From Planctomycetes bacterium RIFCSPHIGHO2_12_FULL_52_36 (GTDB taxonomy: Bacteria; Planctomycetota; Brocadiia; Brocadiales; Bathyanammoxibiaceae), in the NCBI GenBank assembly GCA_001828545.1, contig MHYW01000102.1, forward strand, positions 1 through 6,424: a stretch of 6,424 nucleotides of DNA. Reading direction: 5' to 3'. The notes under the pieces are model-generated. The model saw nothing but the letters and a program-made list of their open reading frames with translations. It had not been told where the DNA came from and ran no database searches. Positions within the stretch are counted from its first letter, which is position 1. Every line of letters begins with the position of its first letter. The position numbers and the translations under genes are program-made. This document shows positions 1 to 5,487 of this stretch, in pieces.

Positions 1-1
1 C

Positions 2-979
2 CTCACAGACCCCTCCTACCAGGGCCAGATGGTAACCATGACCTATCCCCTCATAGGCAACTATGGGGTAAATCTGGAAGACAATGAATCCCATCGCCTG
101 TACCCCCACGGTTTCATAGTAAAGGAATACTGCCCTTACCCCAGTAACTGGCGTTCCAAGGCAAGTCTAGATACCCTCCTCAATGTCCACAGTATTGTAG
201 GTATCCAGGGAGTGGACACCCGAGCCCTTACCCACCACCTCAGAGACCATGGCGCCCAGGAAGGTATAATCTCTACGGAGGACTTTGACCGGGAGAGTCT
301 GGCAAAAAAGATAAGGGCGATCCCGAGCCTGGTAGGGCGGGACATGGTAAGGGAAATCACCTGCCGCAACCCCTTCCTATGGGACTCCACTAAAAAGAAC
401 GGTAACCTGCGTGTGGTGGTCTACGACTGTGGGGTTAAATACAACATCCTGCGGAGCCTGTCAGGTCTAGGTCTGGAGGTACTGGTAGTCCCTGCCCAGA
501 CCCCGGCGGACGAGGTACTGGCAAAAGACCCTCATGGGATACTGGTATCCAACGGCCCTGGTGACCCTGAAGGCGTCCCCTACATGATAAAGAACATCAA
601 GAAACTCCTGGGGAAGAGGCCCATCTTTGGAATCTGCCTCGGACACCAGCTCCTGGCCCTTGCCCTGGGACTGAAGACCTATAAATTGAAGTTCGGCCAC
701 CACGGCAGTAACCATCCCGTGATGGACCTCTCCACCCGAAAGGTAGAGATTACCACCCAGAACCACTGCTTTGCCGTAGAGGGATGGGAGGGGTGGAGGG
801 ATACGCACCACGGCCCGGTAGAGGTAACCCATATAAACCTCAACGACCGCTCGGTGGAGGGGCTAAGACTCAAGGACCTCCCAGTTTTCAGCATCCAGTA
901 CCACCCCGAGGCCAGCCCCGGCCCGCATGATGCGGGGTATCTGTTTGAGAGGTTTTTGGGGATGCTAAAAGCCCAATAA
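2..979 (+). CDS. carA: carbamoyl-phosphate synthase small (glutaminase) subunit, 5'-truncated
   Basis: This subunit hydrolyses glutamine and passes ammonia to CarB for carbamoyl phosphate synthesis in the cytoplasm. The reading frame is open from base 2, beginning LTDPSYQGQ before the first visible Met (codon 29-31). That stretch matches the interior of the CarA N-terminal domain, so the true start lies outside the window and roughly 45-50 residues are missing. The N-terminal small-chain domain includes TYPLIGNYGVN and the GVDTRALTHHLR motif. The C-terminal class I glutamine amidotransferase domain starts near LRVVVYDCGVKYNILRSL. SNGPGDP and GICLGHQ are visible, with the nucleophile Cys codon at 635-637. 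The triad is completed by His (902-904) and Glu (908-910) in QYHPEASPGPHD. All catalytic residues are present, so the gene looks functional. It is followed by a repeat-rich gap rather than directly by carB, with a carB remnant and hicBA in between. Confidence 0.97.
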   Translation, partial: LTDPSYQGQMVTMTYPLIGNYGVNLEDNESHRLYPHGFIVKEYCPYPSNWRSKASLDTLLNVHSIVGIQGVDTRALTHHLRDHGAQEGIISTEDFDRESLAKKIRAIPSLVGRDMVREITCRNPFLWDSTKKNGNLRVVVYDCGVKYNILRSLSGLGLEVLVVPAQTPADEVLAKDPHGILVSNGPGDPEGVPYMIKNIKKLLGKRPIFGICLGHQLLALALGLKTYKLKFGHHGSNHPVMDLSTRKVEITTQNHCFAVEGWEGWRDTHHGPVEVTHINLNDRSVEGLRLKDLPVFSIQYHPEASPGPHDAGYLFERFLGMLKAQ

Positions 980-981
980 AA

Positions 982-1005
982 TTGTAGTGGCCGAGCTTGC
1001 TCGGC
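982..1005. repeat. short palindrome, possible half copy of the GTAGGG-type repeat
   Basis: GCCGAGC and GCTCGGC form a perfect 7-bp stem with a TT loop at 990-1005, only 10 nt after the carA stop. It is preceded by TTGTAGTG, which resembles the left end (TTGTAGGGG) of the palindromic repeats elsewhere in the window. The matching right end (CCCTAC) is missing. No T-tract follows (CAAAATAACG), so I do not call it a terminator for carA. A truncated copy of the repeat family is the more likely reading, but the evidence is limited. Confidence 0.45.
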
Positions 1006-1013
1006 AAAATAAC

Positions 1014-1066
1014 GTAGGGACAGGTCTTTAGACCTGTCCTGGACAAACCTAAAGGTCTGTCCCTAC
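1014..1066. repeat. composite palindromic repeat, GTAGGG...CCCTAC ends
   Basis: The element starts GTAGGGACAG (1014-1023) and ends CTGTCCCTAC (1057-1066), its exact reverse complement. The outer arms extend to 17 bp with three mismatches. A second perfect hairpin is nested at the left side: ACAGGTC, loop TTTA, GACCTGT (1020-1037). It could therefore fold in two alternative ways, as one long hairpin or as a small left hairpin with the right arm free. It is non-coding, lies between carA and the carB remnant, and shares its end sequences with the elements at 3301, 4492 and 5228. Confidence 0.8.
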
Positions 1067-1153
1067 AAATTCATTACCTCAATTATGCAAACGATAGTAT
1101 AGAAAGATGCAATTATCATTCTAAGGGAGTGAAACAAACATAGAATTTCCAAA

Positions 1154-1216
1154 ATGTCACCCTGAGCGGAGCGAAGGGTCTAGTAATGAGATTCTTCGCT
1201 TCGCTCAGAATGACAT
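1154..1216. repeat. 63-bp inverted repeat with 23-bp arms (CCTGAGCGGAGCGAAG type)
   Basis: The left arm 1154-1176 (ATGTCACCCTGAGCGGAGCG...) pairs with the right arm 1194-1216 (CTTCGCTTCGCTCAGAATG...) over 23 bp with three mismatches, separated by 17 nt. This is a dispersed intergenic repeat type that I recognise from many unrelated environmental genomes, usually regarded as REP- or MITE-like. No transposase is nearby. It ends 45 nt before the start codon of the carB remnant and could form a strong RNA hairpin in the carAB transcript, but it has no terminal T-tract. Confidence 0.8.
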
Positions 1217-1261
1217 CGTAGTAAAAGTGATTCTTGTATAACTTCAACTAATAACGAATAC

Positions 1262-1363
1262 ATGCCTAAACGCACAGACATAAAGAAAATCCTCATCATA
1301 GGCTCCGGGCCGATTATCATCGGCCAGGCCTGTGGGTTAAAAAAGCAGGAGGTGTGCAGATGA
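1262..1363 (+). pseudogene. carB: 5' remnant of a second carB allele, readable as a 33-codon leader ORF ending at hicB
   Basis: From ATG 1262 to TGT 1333 this stretch encodes the same first 24 residues as the complete carB at 1858 (MPKRTDIKK...IGQAC). The DNA differs at 10 of 72 positions, all silent. After TGT the similarity stops and the frame runs on as GLKKQEVCR to TGA (1361-1363). That stop overlaps the hicB ATG in an ATGA arrangement, and the hicB Shine-Dalgarno AGGAGG (1347-1352) lies inside the ORF. Only 24 of about 1078 codons remain, so it cannot make a synthetase. It is best read as the leftover start of an earlier carB that was interrupted or replaced. It may still be translated and feed ribosomes to hicB. 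No clear Shine-Dalgarno precedes its own ATG, as is also true of the intact carB. Confidence 0.88.
1347..1352 (+). promoter_or_regulatory. Shine-Dalgarno site fixing the hicB start
   Basis: AGGAGG lies 7 nt upstream of ATG 1360, ideal spacing for initiation there. The alternative in-frame GTG at 1354 would be only 1 nt away from the site, too close to be used. This decides the hicB start. Confidence 0.8.
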
Positions 1364-1584
1364 GACAGTTTAAGATCGTTGTAGAAAAACACCCCGACGG
1401 TTACGTTGCTTACCCCTTAGGGCTTAAAGGGGTTGTAGTTGGACAAGGGGATACATATGATGAGGCGCTTTCTGATGTGAAGTCAGCGATTCGCTTCCAT
1501 GTTGAGACCTTCGGGAAGGAAGTTCTTGATGTTGAGCCACCTATTCTTGAGGCATTCGTTGCAGAAGCTGGAATTGAGGTCTGA
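1360..1584 (+). CDS. hicB: HicB-family antitoxin (short form)
   Basis: The predicted 74-residue protein would bind and neutralise the HicA mRNA interferase encoded next to it. The N-terminal part (about residues 3-50) has the HicB pattern of a partial RNase H-like fold: FKIVVEKHPDGYVAYPLGLKGVVVGQG, then GDTYDEALSDVKSAIRFHVETFG, where the D-x-EAL segment opens the long helix. There is no room for a C-terminal ribbon-helix-helix or HTH domain, so this short form may not bind DNA by itself. The start at ATG 1360 is chosen because AGGAGG sits 7 nt upstream; it overlaps the stop of the carB remnant ORF (ATGA). The stop TGA (1582-1584) overlaps the hicA start (TGATG), indicating coupled translation. 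Antitoxin comes first, the reverse of the order in E. coli hicAB but common among short hicBA pairs. No dedicated promoter is evident. Confidence 0.88.
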   Translation: MRQFKIVVEKHPDGYVAYPLGLKGVVVGQGDTYDEALSDVKSAIRFHVETFGKEVLDVEPPILEAFVAEAGIEV

Positions 1585-1823
1585 TGGCCAAGTTTCCCGT
1601 TGATGCCCCCAAGCATAAGGTGGTCAAAGCCTTAGAGATTCTAGGATTCAACGTTGTACGAGAAAAAGAACACATTTCTATGCTGCGTGAGAACGCTGAC
1701 GGGAGTAAGACGCCATTGACTATGCCTAACCATCTCAAGATTAAAGCCTCCACGCTGAGGACACTTTGCACTCAAGCCGGTATCTCCAGGGATGAGTTCT
1801 TGGAAGCTTACAAGAAAGCATAA
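1584..1823 (+). CDS. hicA: HicA-family mRNA interferase toxin
   Basis: This 79-residue protein matches the HicA (YcfA) toxin family, ribosome-independent RNases with a double-stranded-RNA-binding-like fold. Features seen are the N-terminal helix HKVVKALEILGFNVVREK, the conserved histidine at residue 30 in KEHISMLR (family catalytic position), the central NADGSKTPLTMPNHLKIKASTLRTL and the C-terminal helix AGISRDEFLEAYKKA. HicA proteins are usually about 60-90 residues, so this is full length, with no frameshift. The start ATG shares one base with the hicB stop, so toxin synthesis probably depends on translation of the antitoxin. It lies between a carB remnant and the intact carB, on the same strand, and ends 34 nt before the carB start. 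Constant transcription from the car operon promoter is therefore likely, which is unusual for a toxin-antitoxin pair expected to autoregulate. Confidence 0.9.
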   Translation: MAKFPVDAPKHKVVKALEILGFNVVREKEHISMLRENADGSKTPLTMPNHLKIKASTLRTLCTQAGISRDEFLEAYKKA

Positions 1824-1853
1824 ATGCCCACAGTAGAACTAATCACTAAGTAA
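1824..1853 (+). other. possible 9-codon ORF between hicA and carB
   Basis: An ATG directly abuts the hicA stop (TAAATG) and opens MPTVELITK, ending at TAA 1851-1853, four nt before the carB ATG. No convincing Shine-Dalgarno precedes it. It may be chance, but because carB also lacks a good ribosome-binding site, a translation relay from hicA to carB through this mini-cistron is possible. No product function is claimed. Confidence 0.3.
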
Positions 1854-1857
1854 CACT

Positions 1858-4800
1858 ATGCCCAAACGCACCGACATAAAAAAGATTTTAATCATAGGCT
1901 CCGGGCCAATCATCATCGGCCAGGCTTGTGAGTTTGATTACTCCGGCACACAGGCCTGCAAGGCCCTCAGGGAGGAGGGCTACCAGATAGTCCTGGTAAA
2001 CAGTAACCCTGCCACCATCATGACAGACCCTGAGATTGCTGACGCCACCTACATAGAACCCCTCACCCCTGAGGTACTGGAGAAGGTCATCGCCAGGGAG
2101 CGGCCTCAGGCCCTACTGCCTACCCTGGGCGGCCAGACGGCCCTTAACCTGGCAGTGGCCCTGGTAGAGAGGGACGTACTGAACAAATACGCCGTAGAAC
2201 TCATCGGGGCCAAATACGAGGCCATCAAAAAGGCAGAGGATAGGCAATTATTCAAGGAGTCCATGAGGAAGATTGGCCTCGAGGTCCCTGAAAGCTATTA
2301 TATCCGTTCAATGAATGAGGCCATGGGGGCCTATGAAAAGATTGGCCTCCCTGCCATAATCCGCCCCTCGTTCACCCTCGGTGGTACGGGGAGCAATATC
2401 GCCAGGACCCCGGAAGAGTTCAAAGAATACGTAGAGCACGGCCTGGACATGAGCCCCGTCTGTGAGGTCCTCATAGAGCGTTCAATCATAGGCTGGAAGG
2501 AGTTTGAGCTTGAGGTGATGCGTGACCTCAGGGACAACGTGGTCATTATATGTACCATTGAAAACCTTGACCCCATGGGGGTACACACCGGGGACAGCAT
2601 AACCGTAGCCCCCGCCCAGACCCTTACTGATAGAGAATACCAGGTCATGCGGGATGCGGCCATAAAGGTTATCCGTGAGATAGGGGTAGAGACCGGAGGC
2701 TCTAACATCCAGTTTGCCATACACCCACAGACCGGGGAGATGCTGGCCATAGAGATGAACCCCAGGGTCTCCCGCAGTTCCGCCCTTGCCTCCAAGGCCA
2801 CGGGCTTCCCAATTGCCAAGATTGCCGCCAAGCTGGCCGTGGGCTACACCCTGGACGAGATTCCTAACGACATAACCCGTTACACCCCTGCCAGCTTTGA
2901 GCCTACCATAGATTACTGCGTGGTAAAGATACCGAGATTTGACTTTGAGAAATTCCCAGGTGCAGACCAGCGGCTCACCACCCAGATGAAGTCCGTGGGG
3001 GAGGTCATGGCCATCGGGAGGACCTTCAAAGAGGCCCTGGGGAAGGCCCTGCGGTCTATGGAGATTGACCGCCCGGGCCTGGTGGAAGTCTTGCCCAGCG
3101 TCCCCAATGCAGAGGAGATAAGGGCCTTCTTACGCCAGAAGCTCCAGGTGCCGTCCTGGGAGGGCATATGGTACATTGCAGAGGGGTTAAGGTACGACCT
3201 TACCGTAGAAGAACTCTACAGGCTCACCCATGTAGACCCCTGGTTCCTAAACAATATAAAAGAGATAGTGGATATGGAGGACAGACTGCGTGTGGTAGGG
3301 GTAGGGGCTGAAAATATTCAGCCCCTACGGGAGGCCAAGGCTTATGGTCTCTCGGACGCCCGCATAGCCCAGTTGACCGGCACCACAGAGGAATCCATAC
3401 GCAGTCTCCGTCACAAAGATAACCTGCGGCCCGTATACAAGAGGGTGGACACCTGTGCCGCAGAGTTTGAGACCTACACCCCTTACCTGTATTCCACCTA
3501 TGAGCAGGAGTGTGAGGCCAGGCCCACAGACAGACCCAAGGTGGTCATCCTGGGCAGTGGGCCCAACCGCATCGGCCAGGGGATAGAGTTTGACTACTGC
3601 TGTGTCCACGCCGTCATGGCCCTCAGGGAGATGGGGTACGAGACCATAATGGTCAACTGTAACCCGGAGACGGTAAGTACCGACTACGATACCTCCGACA
3701 GGCTGTACTTTGAACCCCTTACGCTGGAAGACACCCTGGAGATTATCCACCTGGAAAAGCCGCAGGGGGTAATAGTCCAGCTCGGGGGCCAGACGCCCCT
3801 GAAGCTGGCGGTACCCCTGGAGAGGGAGGGTATAAAGGTACTGGGGACGTCCCCCGAGAGTATAGACCGCGCTGAGGACAGGGAGCGGTTTGCAGAACTC
3901 CTCAGGAAGGTAGGCCTGAGACAGCCCGACAACGGCTGTGCCCGCTCCATGAAAGAGGCGGTAACGGTGGCGGAGAGGCTGGGGTATCCGGTACTCGTCA
4001 GGCCCTCCTACGTACTGGGGGGACGCGCCATGCGGGTGGCCTTTGATGAGAAATCTCTGAGAGACTACGTCCAGAAGGCCACAGAGGTCTCACCCAAACA
4101 TCCCGTGCTCATAGACAAATTTCTGGAAGACGCCGTAGAGATAGACGTGGACGCCATAGCGGATGGCCAGCATGAGGTCTTTGTTGGAGGGATTATGGAG
4201 CATATTGAGGCCGCCGGCATACACTCAGGGGACAGCTCCTGCGCCCTCCCGCCCTACTCCCTGCCGCGGGAGACTGTGGAAGAGATAGAGCGTCAAACCC
4301 GGGTACTGGCACTGGAACTGCAAGTACTTGGCCTCATTAACATCCAGTACGCCATAAAAGACGGCGAGGTCTATGTGTTAGAAGTAAACCCCAGGGCCTC
4401 CAGGACCGTACCTTTTGTCTCTAAGGCCATAGGCATACCCCTGGCCAAGGTAGCCACAAAGATTATTATGGGAAAGACCCTGAGGGAATTAGTAGGGGCG
4501 ACCGGCCGGTCGCCTCTACCCTACACCGCCGTAAAAGAGGCGGTCCTGCCCTTCATAAAGTTCCCAGGGGTAGATACCATCCTGGGGCCTGAGATGAAGT
4601 CCACCGGGGAGGTCATGGGGCTGGACAAGGACTTTAGCAGGGCCTACGCCAAGAGCCAGATGGGTGCGGACGGCTCACTGCCACTATCAGGAACGGTATT
4701 CATAAGCGTAAGAGATAGGGATAAACCTGGGGCCGCCCTGTTGGCTAAGACCCTCCATCAGATGGGCCTCAGGCTGATGGCCACAAGGGGTACTGCCAGT

Positions 4801-5094
4801 CTCATATCCAGGGAGGGCATACCGGTGCAGGAGGTACGCAAGGTCTTTGAGGGTAGTCCCAACGTAATGGATTATCTGAAGAAGGGTGAGATACACCTGG
4901 TAATAAATACCACCGAGGGGAATATTTCCGAAAAGGACTCCTTCCCCATAAGGCGTACGGCACTGATACATCACATACCCTACTTTACCACCCTTTCAGG
5001 CGCAAGGGCCGCCGCCAGGGCCATAGAGTCCATGCTCAAGGGACAGATAGAGGTCAGGCCCCTGCAGGAGTATTACGCCAAATCCTCCATTTAA
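1858..5094 (+). CDS. carB: carbamoyl-phosphate synthase large subunit
   Basis: Full-length CarB (1078 residues, family about 1060-1080) makes carbamoyl phosphate from bicarbonate, ATP and ammonia supplied by CarA. The carboxyphosphate half (about 1-400) shows R169-P-S-F-T, the Gly loop GGTGSNIA (175-182), HTGDSITVAPAQTL and EMNPRVSRSSALASKATG (299 on). The oligomerisation domain follows (about 401-555). The carbamoyl-phosphate half (about 556-935) starts at GSGPNRIGQGIEFDY and includes RPSYVLGGRAM (715 on), HSGDSSCALPPY and LEVNPRASRTVPFVSKA. The C-terminal allosteric MGS-like domain (about 936-1078) has MATRGTA and VINTTEG. The start at ATG 1858 gives the standard N-terminus MPKRTDIKKILIIGSGP; no strong Shine-Dalgarno is seen. 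Odd points: residues 179-180 of the Gly loop are Ser-Asn where E. coli has Gly-Gly; two 28-bp palindromes lie inside the gene (residues 482-491 and 879-888); and remnants of another carB allele lie on both sides. All core motifs are intact, so it should be active. Confidence 0.98.
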   Translation: MPKRTDIKKILIIGSGPIIIGQACEFDYSGTQACKALREEGYQIVLVNSNPATIMTDPEIADATYIEPLTPEVLEKVIARERPQALLPTLGGQTALNLAVALVERDVLNKYAVELIGAKYEAIKKAEDRQLFKESMRKIGLEVPESYYIRSMNEAMGAYEKIGLPAIIRPSFTLGGTGSNIARTPEEFKEYVEHGLDMSPVCEVLIERSIIGWKEFELEVMRDLRDNVVIICTIENLDPMGVHTGDSITVAPAQTLTDREYQVMRDAAIKVIREIGVETGGSNIQFAIHPQTGEMLAIEMNPRVSRSSALASKATGFPIAKIAAKLAVGYTLDEIPNDITRYTPASFEPTIDYCVVKIPRFDFEKFPGADQRLTTQMKSVGEVMAIGRTFKEALGKALRSMEIDRPGLVEVLPSVPNAEEIRAFLRQKLQVPSWEGIWYIAEGLRYDLTVEELYRLTHVDPWFLNNIKEIVDMEDRLRVVGVGAENIQPLREAKAYGLSDARIAQLTGTTEESIRSLRHKDNLRPVYKRVDTCAAEFETYTPYLYSTYEQECEARPTDRPKVVILGSGPNRIGQGIEFDYCCVHAVMALREMGYETIMVNCNPETVSTDYDTSDRLYFEPLTLEDTLEIIHLEKPQGVIVQLGGQTPLKLAVPLEREGIKVLGTSPESIDRAEDRERFAELLRKVGLRQPDNGCARSMKEAVTVAERLGYPVLVRPSYVLGGRAMRVAFDEKSLRDYVQKATEVSPKHPVLIDKFLEDAVEIDVDAIADGQHEVFVGGIMEHIEAAGIHSGDSSCALPPYSLPRETVEEIERQTRVLALELQVLGLINIQYAIKDGEVYVLEVNPRASRTVPFVSKAIGIPLAKVATKIIMGKTLRELVGATGRSPLPYTAVKEAVLPFIKFPGVDTILGPEMKSTGEVMGLDKDFSRAYAKSQMGADGSLPLSGTVFISVRDRDKPGAALLAKTLHQMGLRLMATRGTASLISREGIPVQEVRKVFEGSPNVMDYLKKGEIHLVINTTEGNISEKDSFPIRRTALIHHIPYFTTLSGARAAARAIESMLKGQIEVRPLQEYYAKSSI
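3301..3328. repeat. 28-bp in-gene palindrome in carB (VGAENIQPL)
   Basis: The left arm GTAGGGGCTGAAAA (3301-3314) and right arm TATTCAGCCCCTAC (3315-3328) are reverse complements with one mismatch. The palindrome begins exactly on a codon (GTA, Val482) and encodes VGAENIQPL plus the first base of Arg491, in the oligomerisation domain. Comparison with E. coli CarB from memory suggests no length change across this segment. Its ends match the intergenic repeats of this window. Confidence 0.75.
4492..4519. repeat. 28-bp in-gene palindrome in carB (VGATGRSPL)
   Basis: The left arm GTAGGGGCGACCGG (4492-4505) and right arm CCGGTCGCCTCTAC (4506-4519) are reverse complements with one mismatch. It begins on a codon (GTA, Val879) and encodes VGATGRSPL plus the first base of Pro888, at the end of the carbamoyl-phosphate half just before YTAVKEAVLPF. 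The usual family sequence here is of the type LGLTEEVIP, so the peptide departs from consensus and appears about one residue longer. Length, reading phase and ends are the same as in the palindrome at 3301. Confidence 0.75.
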
Positions 5095-5130
5095 TACCGG
5101 GTGAGACCTCTGAAAAACTCAGACAAGGCT

Positions 5131-5218
5131 GTCATTGCGAGGGGCTTTAGCCACGAAGCAATCTCTTAAGAGATTTGTATCAGGGAAGATGGGATTGCTT
5201 CGCTTCACTCGCAATGAC
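5131..5218. repeat. 88-bp inverted repeat (GTCATTGCGAG type)
   Basis: The outer arms GTCATTGCGAG (5131-5141) and CTCGCAATGAC (5208-5218) are perfectly complementary. Inner arms CGAAGCAAT (5154-5162) and ATTGCTTCG (5194-5202) also pair, and a perfect 14-bp palindrome ATCTCTTAAGAGAT sits at 5161-5174. This is a dispersed repeat type I recognise from many environmental bacterial genomes. It begins 36 nt after the carB stop and could form a stable 3' hairpin on the carB transcript. No T-tract follows, so it is not a classic terminator. Confidence 0.85.
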
Positions 5219-5227
5219 ACCTCAGTA

Positions 5228-5316
5228 GTAGGGTGCGTGAAACGCACCGAAAAACACACCCCTTAATCCCCTCTTAATAGAGGGGAATAAATGGTGCGTC
5301 TAGAGACGCACCCTAC
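5228..5316. repeat. 89-bp composite inverted repeat, GTAGGG...CCCTAC ends
   Basis: The ends GTAGGGTGCGT (5228-5238) and ACGCACCCTAC (5306-5316) are reverse complements. Each end also folds on itself (GGTGCGT...ACGCACC at 5232-5248 and 5293-5312). A central hairpin CCCCTCT-TAAT-AGAGGGG occupies 5268-5285. The right end reads CCCTACAAA, as in the element ending at 1066. It abuts the carB 3' remnant that begins at 5319, so it marks the right edge of the rearranged block. Confidence 0.82.
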
Positions 5317-5318
5317 AA

Positions 5319-5457
5319 ACTAATACATCACATACCCTACTTCACCACCCTTTCAGGTGCAAGGGCCGCCGCCAGGGCCATAGAGTCCATGCTCAAGGGA
5401 CAGGTAGAGGTCAGGCCCCTGCAGGAGTATTACTCAGAATTGGCAGATACACGTTAG
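5319..5457 (+). pseudogene. carB: 3' remnant of a second carB allele with a different C-terminal tail
   Basis: Bases 5320-5433 match carB 4963-5076 at 110 of 114 positions. Three differences are silent and one changes Ile1063 to Val (ATA to GTA). The remnant reads LIHHIPYFTTLSGAR...LQEYY and then departs completely, ending SELADTR with TAG at 5455-5457, where the intact gene ends AKSSI. Upstream in frame there is a stop (TAG 5278-5280) and no start codon before the match, so it is a dead fragment. Similarity begins abruptly just after the 5228-5316 palindrome. It looks like the end of a distinct carB allele left behind by recombination, the counterpart of the 5' remnant at 1262. A partial tandem duplication is the alternative, but it does not explain the different tail. 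Confidence 0.88.
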
Positions 5458-5487
5458 CGAAAAAAAGCGAAAAAGGCGAAAAAAGGG
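5456..5487. repeat. A-rich direct repeats (GCGAAAAA units)
   Basis: Three imperfect copies of a GCGAAAAA(A) unit occur in a row (starting near 5457, 5468 and 5476), running into the left arm of the following hairpin. On the minus strand they give successive T-tracts downstream of the hairpin, which fits a transcription stop for the cca-like gene. Confidence 0.55.

Noticed and set aside
467..832. Minus-strand 121-codon frame opposite carA
   Set aside because: It is a shadow of the conserved CarA amidotransferase domain, with no independent support.
1074..1100. Second promoter-like pair (TTACCT, TAGTAT)
   Set aside because: The -35 match is poor and the spacing is only 15 nt.
980..1220. CRISPR array or tRNA in the repeat-rich gap
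   Set aside because: The repeats are inverted and of different sequence rather than regular direct repeats with spacers; no tRNA-like cloverleaf was seen.
1210..1249. Possible promoter for hicBA (ATGACA and TATAAC)
   Set aside because: The two boxes are about 21 nt apart, too far for a normal sigma-70 promoter, and the first lies within the palindromic repeat.
1354..1359. GTG start at 1354 for hicB, adding two residues
   Set aside because: The AGGAGG site ends at 1352, only 1 nt away, while ATG 1360 has a 7-nt spacing.
1262..1930. Simple target-site duplication caused by insertion of hicBA
   Set aside because: The copies differ by ten silent changes, and a second remnant lies beyond the 3' end of carB, so replacement by a different allele fits better.
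2331..2831. Minus-strand 166-codon frame inside carB
   Set aside because: It lies opposite the highly conserved ATP-grasp core and has no recognisable features.
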